From the NCBI GenBank assembly GCA_943325485.2, contig CALPPP020000005.1, positions 1 to 18,398 of the forward strand: DNA of 18,398 nt, in the 5' to 3' direction. Origin of the DNA: Rickettsia typhi. GTDB lineage: Bacteria; Pseudomonadota; Gammaproteobacteria; Burkholderiales; Burkholderiaceae_C. The position numbers and the translations under genes were made by a program. Positions 16,400-18,398 of the stretch are shown here, piece after piece (position 1 is the stretch's first letter; every line of letters begins with the position of its first letter). Under the pieces are notes generated by a model that did not search any database, was not told the origin of the DNA, and saw only the letters and a program-made list of their open reading frames with translations.

Positions 16400-17470
16400 A
16401 TGGAAAATATTGATGTCATGGTCTTGCGCACATTGCGCAACTGGCGCCAAGCAGGGCAACGCGCTCTGCTGGCCACGGTCGTTCGCACATGGGGCTCTTC
16501 TCCCCGCCCGATTGGCTCCATCATGGCCTTGTGCGAAACAGGCGCGGTGGTAGGTTCTGTTTCGGGTGGCTGTATTGAAGATGACCTGATCTACCGTTTC
16601 ACACAAGCCTATGCCACGGGGCAAAGCACGGGCGAAACCTCTGTCATCCCCAGCGGTGCACCGCAGCGCGTGAAGTACGGCATCACTGCCGACGAAGCGC
16701 ATCGCTTCGGTCTGCCTTGCGGGGGAACGCTGGAGCTGCTTTTAGAGTTTGACCCTGATGCGCAGAGTTTGGACAACTTGGTGCAGTCCCTTGAGCTTGG
16801 CCAGTTGATGCAACGCAGCACTGTGCTGGCTTCTGGTACGGTCAGTTTGCAGAACAGTGAAACGCCAACCGAGCTCTTTATTGATGACGACAAACTCATC
16901 AACACCTTTGGCCCCGAGTACCGCATGCTTCTCATAGGTGCAGGCCAACTGACCGAATACTTGGCCACCATGGCGCTGTTCAACGGCTTTGCAGTCACCG
17001 TGTGCGACCCACGTGAAGAGTACAGCGGCGCGTGGTCTGTGCCTAATGTGACGCTCACCGGTGAGATGCCTGACGATGTGGTGCAAAGTTTTCGCCCAGA
17101 CAGGCGCAGCTGCGTGATTGCCCTGACCCATGACCCGAAGTTAGACGATCTCGCTCTTTTAGAAGCGTTGGACACAGATGCGTTTTATGTAGGTGCGATA
17201 GGTTCTAGGCGCAACAACGACGCAAGGCACCAACGCATGATCGAGCACCTTGACAAAACAGCTGAAGAACTCAAGCGCTTGCGCGGCCCTATTGGCATTT
17301 ACATTGGCAGCAAAACACCCGCAGAAATTGCGGTCAGCATCATGGCCGAGGTGCTGGCTGTGAAAAACAACGTCCCCCTGCCCCGCGACATGGATGTGGC
17401 ACACGCCAAAAACACCCAAGAGATCGCGCACAACGACCCAGGGGTGTTGGTGTGTGGGATTCGGAATTGA
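16400..17470 (+). CDS. xdhC: XdhC-family molybdenum cofactor maturation/insertion protein
   Basis: A 356-residue protein with both XdhC domains. The N-terminal XdhC/CoxI domain shows VVRTWGSSPRPIGS (27-40), GSVSGGCIEDDLI (52-64) and GLPCGGTLELLL (104-115). The C-terminal Rossmann domain shows MLLIGAGQLTEYLA (176-189), ALTHDPKLDDLALLEAL (241-257), FYVGAIGSRRN (262-272) and GPIGIYIGSKTPAEIAVS (296-313). Family members bind molybdenum cofactor, help its sulfuration and pass it to xanthine dehydrogenase-type hydroxylases. The start is taken as ATG 16400, giving the usual MENIDVMVLRTLR opening. An upstream in-frame ATG at 16331 would add 23 atypical residues in the regulatory gap. No molybdoenzyme subunits lie in the window, so the client enzyme is unknown. 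It converges on the apbE-like gene. Confidence 0.92.
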   Translation: MENIDVMVLRTLRNWRQAGQRALLATVVRTWGSSPRPIGSIMALCETGAVVGSVSGGCIEDDLIYRFTQAYATGQSTGETSVIPSGAPQRVKYGITADEAHRFGLPCGGTLELLLEFDPDAQSLDNLVQSLELGQLMQRSTVLASGTVSLQNSETPTELFIDDDKLINTFGPEYRMLLIGAGQLTEYLATMALFNGFAVTVCDPREEYSGAWSVPNVTLTGEMPDDVVQSFRPDRRSCVIALTHDPKLDDLALLEALDTDAFYVGAIGSRRNNDARHQRMIEHLDKTAEELKRLRGPIGIYIGSKTPAEIAVSIMAEVLAVKNNVPLPRDMDVAHAKNTQEIAHNDPGVLVCGIRN

Positions 17471-17471
17471 T

Positions 17472-18398
17472 TCAACTTATTTGAGTTGATTGATACGAAT
17501 ACCACTTCCCCCACTTATTCTGCAACACCACGCCCACACCCCAAGCTTTTGCCAAGCGTTCAAGCCCTTGAGGGGGACACATGAAAAACACCTTGGTCAA
17601 GGCGTCAGCCATTACGCATGAAGGGGCAATGACGCTCACCGTTGCCCAATGGCTGGGTGAGTCTCCGGTGTGGGGGTTCAATATATGGTGATGCACATGG
17701 TCTGCACTGAAGACGGTGTGCGCGTCGGATGATGTGGCAGTAGCCAGCCCATGCGAATGAATAACAGGTGGCGCCACTGTTGAGGCAACTGATGGCTCCA
17801 CTGCAAAACGCCAGTCTTCTCCATTGGCAGATTTACCCAGCAATGCAGTCTCACCCGTGTCAATCAACGCATGTTGCACGCCATACGACTGCAAAACAGC
17901 ACGCACCTTATCAGCCGCATAGCCTTGTGCAATACCATTCAAAGACACTCCCATGCCTTTGACATTCAAGCGCACCACCTCAGGCGACACCGTCAAGGCC
18001 CGCCAATTCACCAAAGAACGCGTTTGCGAAAGCACTTTGGCACTGGGCAGGGTTTGCTTTTGCGAATGCAATGACCACAGGCCCCACAAAGGTTGCATGG
18101 TCACATCAAACGCACCTGCGCTGCGCATTGACACGTGCTGCGCCAAGCTCAACACCGACACCAACTCCGCATCGGGTTTTTGTAACTCACCCAAGCGATT
18201 CAAACGGCTGAGCGCAGAGTCTGGGTCAAACAAACTCATCTGTTTTTCAACCGAGCGAATGGCTTTGACCGACGCGTCCAAGGCCTCGTGCAACCTGCTT
18301 GCATCGCTATGCGCCGCTTTGATCCACAAGGTGGTGCCAAACCCCACCAAACTGCGCTCTTGCCACACCAAAGACTCACGCGCAGCTGCATTGACGCC
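17472..18398 (-). CDS. apbE: FAD:protein FMN transferase (ApbE family), 5' end beyond right edge
   Basis: The reading frame stays open to the right edge, so at least nine codons precede the TTG at 18371 and the true start is probably outside. Counting from that TTG, the visible motifs are GFGTTLWI (10-17), MSLFDPDSALSRLNR (45-59), GAFDVTMQPLWGLW (86-99), VSLNGIAQGYAADK (142-155), ALIDTGETALLG (168-179), HHHILNPHTG (227-236) and CVMADALTKVF (252-262). ApbE enzymes cleave FAD and attach FMN covalently to a Ser/Thr of target proteins, usually in the periplasm and with magnesium. A signal peptide or lipobox would be outside the window. The family-typical DTGG turn reads DTGE here. It ends one base from the xdhC stop in a convergent pair. 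No flavin-carrying target is visible nearby. Confidence 0.92.
   Translation of the reverse strand, partial: GVNAAARESLVWQERSLVGFGTTLWIKAAHSDASRLHEALDASVKAIRSVEKQMSLFDPDSALSRLNRLGELQKPDAELVSVLSLAQHVSMRSAGAFDVTMQPLWGLWSLHSQKQTLPSAKVLSQTRSLVNWRALTVSPEVVRLNVKGMGVSLNGIAQGYAADKVRAVLQSYGVQHALIDTGETALLGKSANGEDWRFAVEPSVASTVAPPVIHSHGLATATSSDAHTVFSADHVHHHILNPHTGDSPSHWATVSVIAPSCVMADALTKVFFMCPPQGLERLAKAWGVGVVLQNKWGKWYSYQSTQIS

Noticed and set aside
16609..17175. Minus-strand open frames inside xdhC (up to 188 codons)
   Set aside because: They are serine- and arginine-rich shadow frames with no domain signal, opposite a gene with complete XdhC motifs.
17472..17489. Inverted repeat TCAACT-TATTTG-AGTTGA after xdhC as a terminator
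   Set aside because: The stem is six A/T-rich base pairs with no following T-run, and it lies inside the apbE coding end. It could be chance.

Overview
The window suggests a betaproteobacterium, most likely Burkholderiales and probably a Comamonadaceae-type freshwater organism. This rests on the style of the XdhC and ApbE proteins, the moderate GC content and the gene mix. No rRNA or marker gene is present, so the placement is an inference.

Positions 1-16259 hold one surface-polysaccharide gene cluster of 17 genes, all on the minus strand, so transcription runs from about 16300 down past the left edge. In transcription order it contains: a small initiating phosphoglycosyl transferase (15678-16259); the GDP-sugar module manC-gmd-rmd (12295-15676); two GT-B glycosyltransferases (10002-12298); GDP-L-fucose synthase fcl (9001-9969); a Wzx-type flippase (7598-8947); an FkbM methyltransferase (6877-7596); a UDP-glucuronate decarboxylase giving UDP-xylose (5923-6876); an HlpA-like glycosyltransferase (5000-5926); a zinc-ribbon SAM methyltransferase (4211-4999); a GT4 glycosyltransferase (3094-4200); a second FkbM methyltransferase (2351-3076); two family-2 glycosyltransferases (813-2347); and the N-terminal part of a FlaA1/WbpM-type membrane nucleotide-sugar dehydratase cut by the left edge (1-789). 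Junctions are very tight: three 4-base ATGA overlaps, several zero- or one-base junctions, and a largest gap of 53 bases.

Taken together, the genes can make GDP-mannose, GDP-4-keto-6-deoxymannose, GDP-L-fucose, probably GDP-D-rhamnose, and UDP-xylose. They can load a first sugar phosphate onto undecaprenyl phosphate, extend it with up to six glycosyltransferases, decorate it with up to three methyl groups, and flip it across the inner membrane. No Wzy-type polymerase, chain-length regulator, outer-membrane exporter, ABC transporter or UDP-glucose dehydrogenase is visible in the window.

The most notable non-coding signal lies in the leader of this cluster. At 16286-16297 (minus strand) there is an 11-of-12 match to the ops element (consensus GGCGGTAGCGTG), the site where the NusG paralog RfaH is recruited to suppress termination in long surface-polysaccharide operons.

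Right of the cluster, a divergent gene encodes a full-length XdhC-family molybdenum-cofactor maturation protein (16400-17470, plus strand). It converges, with one base between stop codons, on an ApbE-family flavin transferase that runs to the right edge (17472-18398, minus strand). No RNA genes, insertion sequences, CRISPR arrays or long repeats were seen. No stretch over 300 bases lacks a gene.
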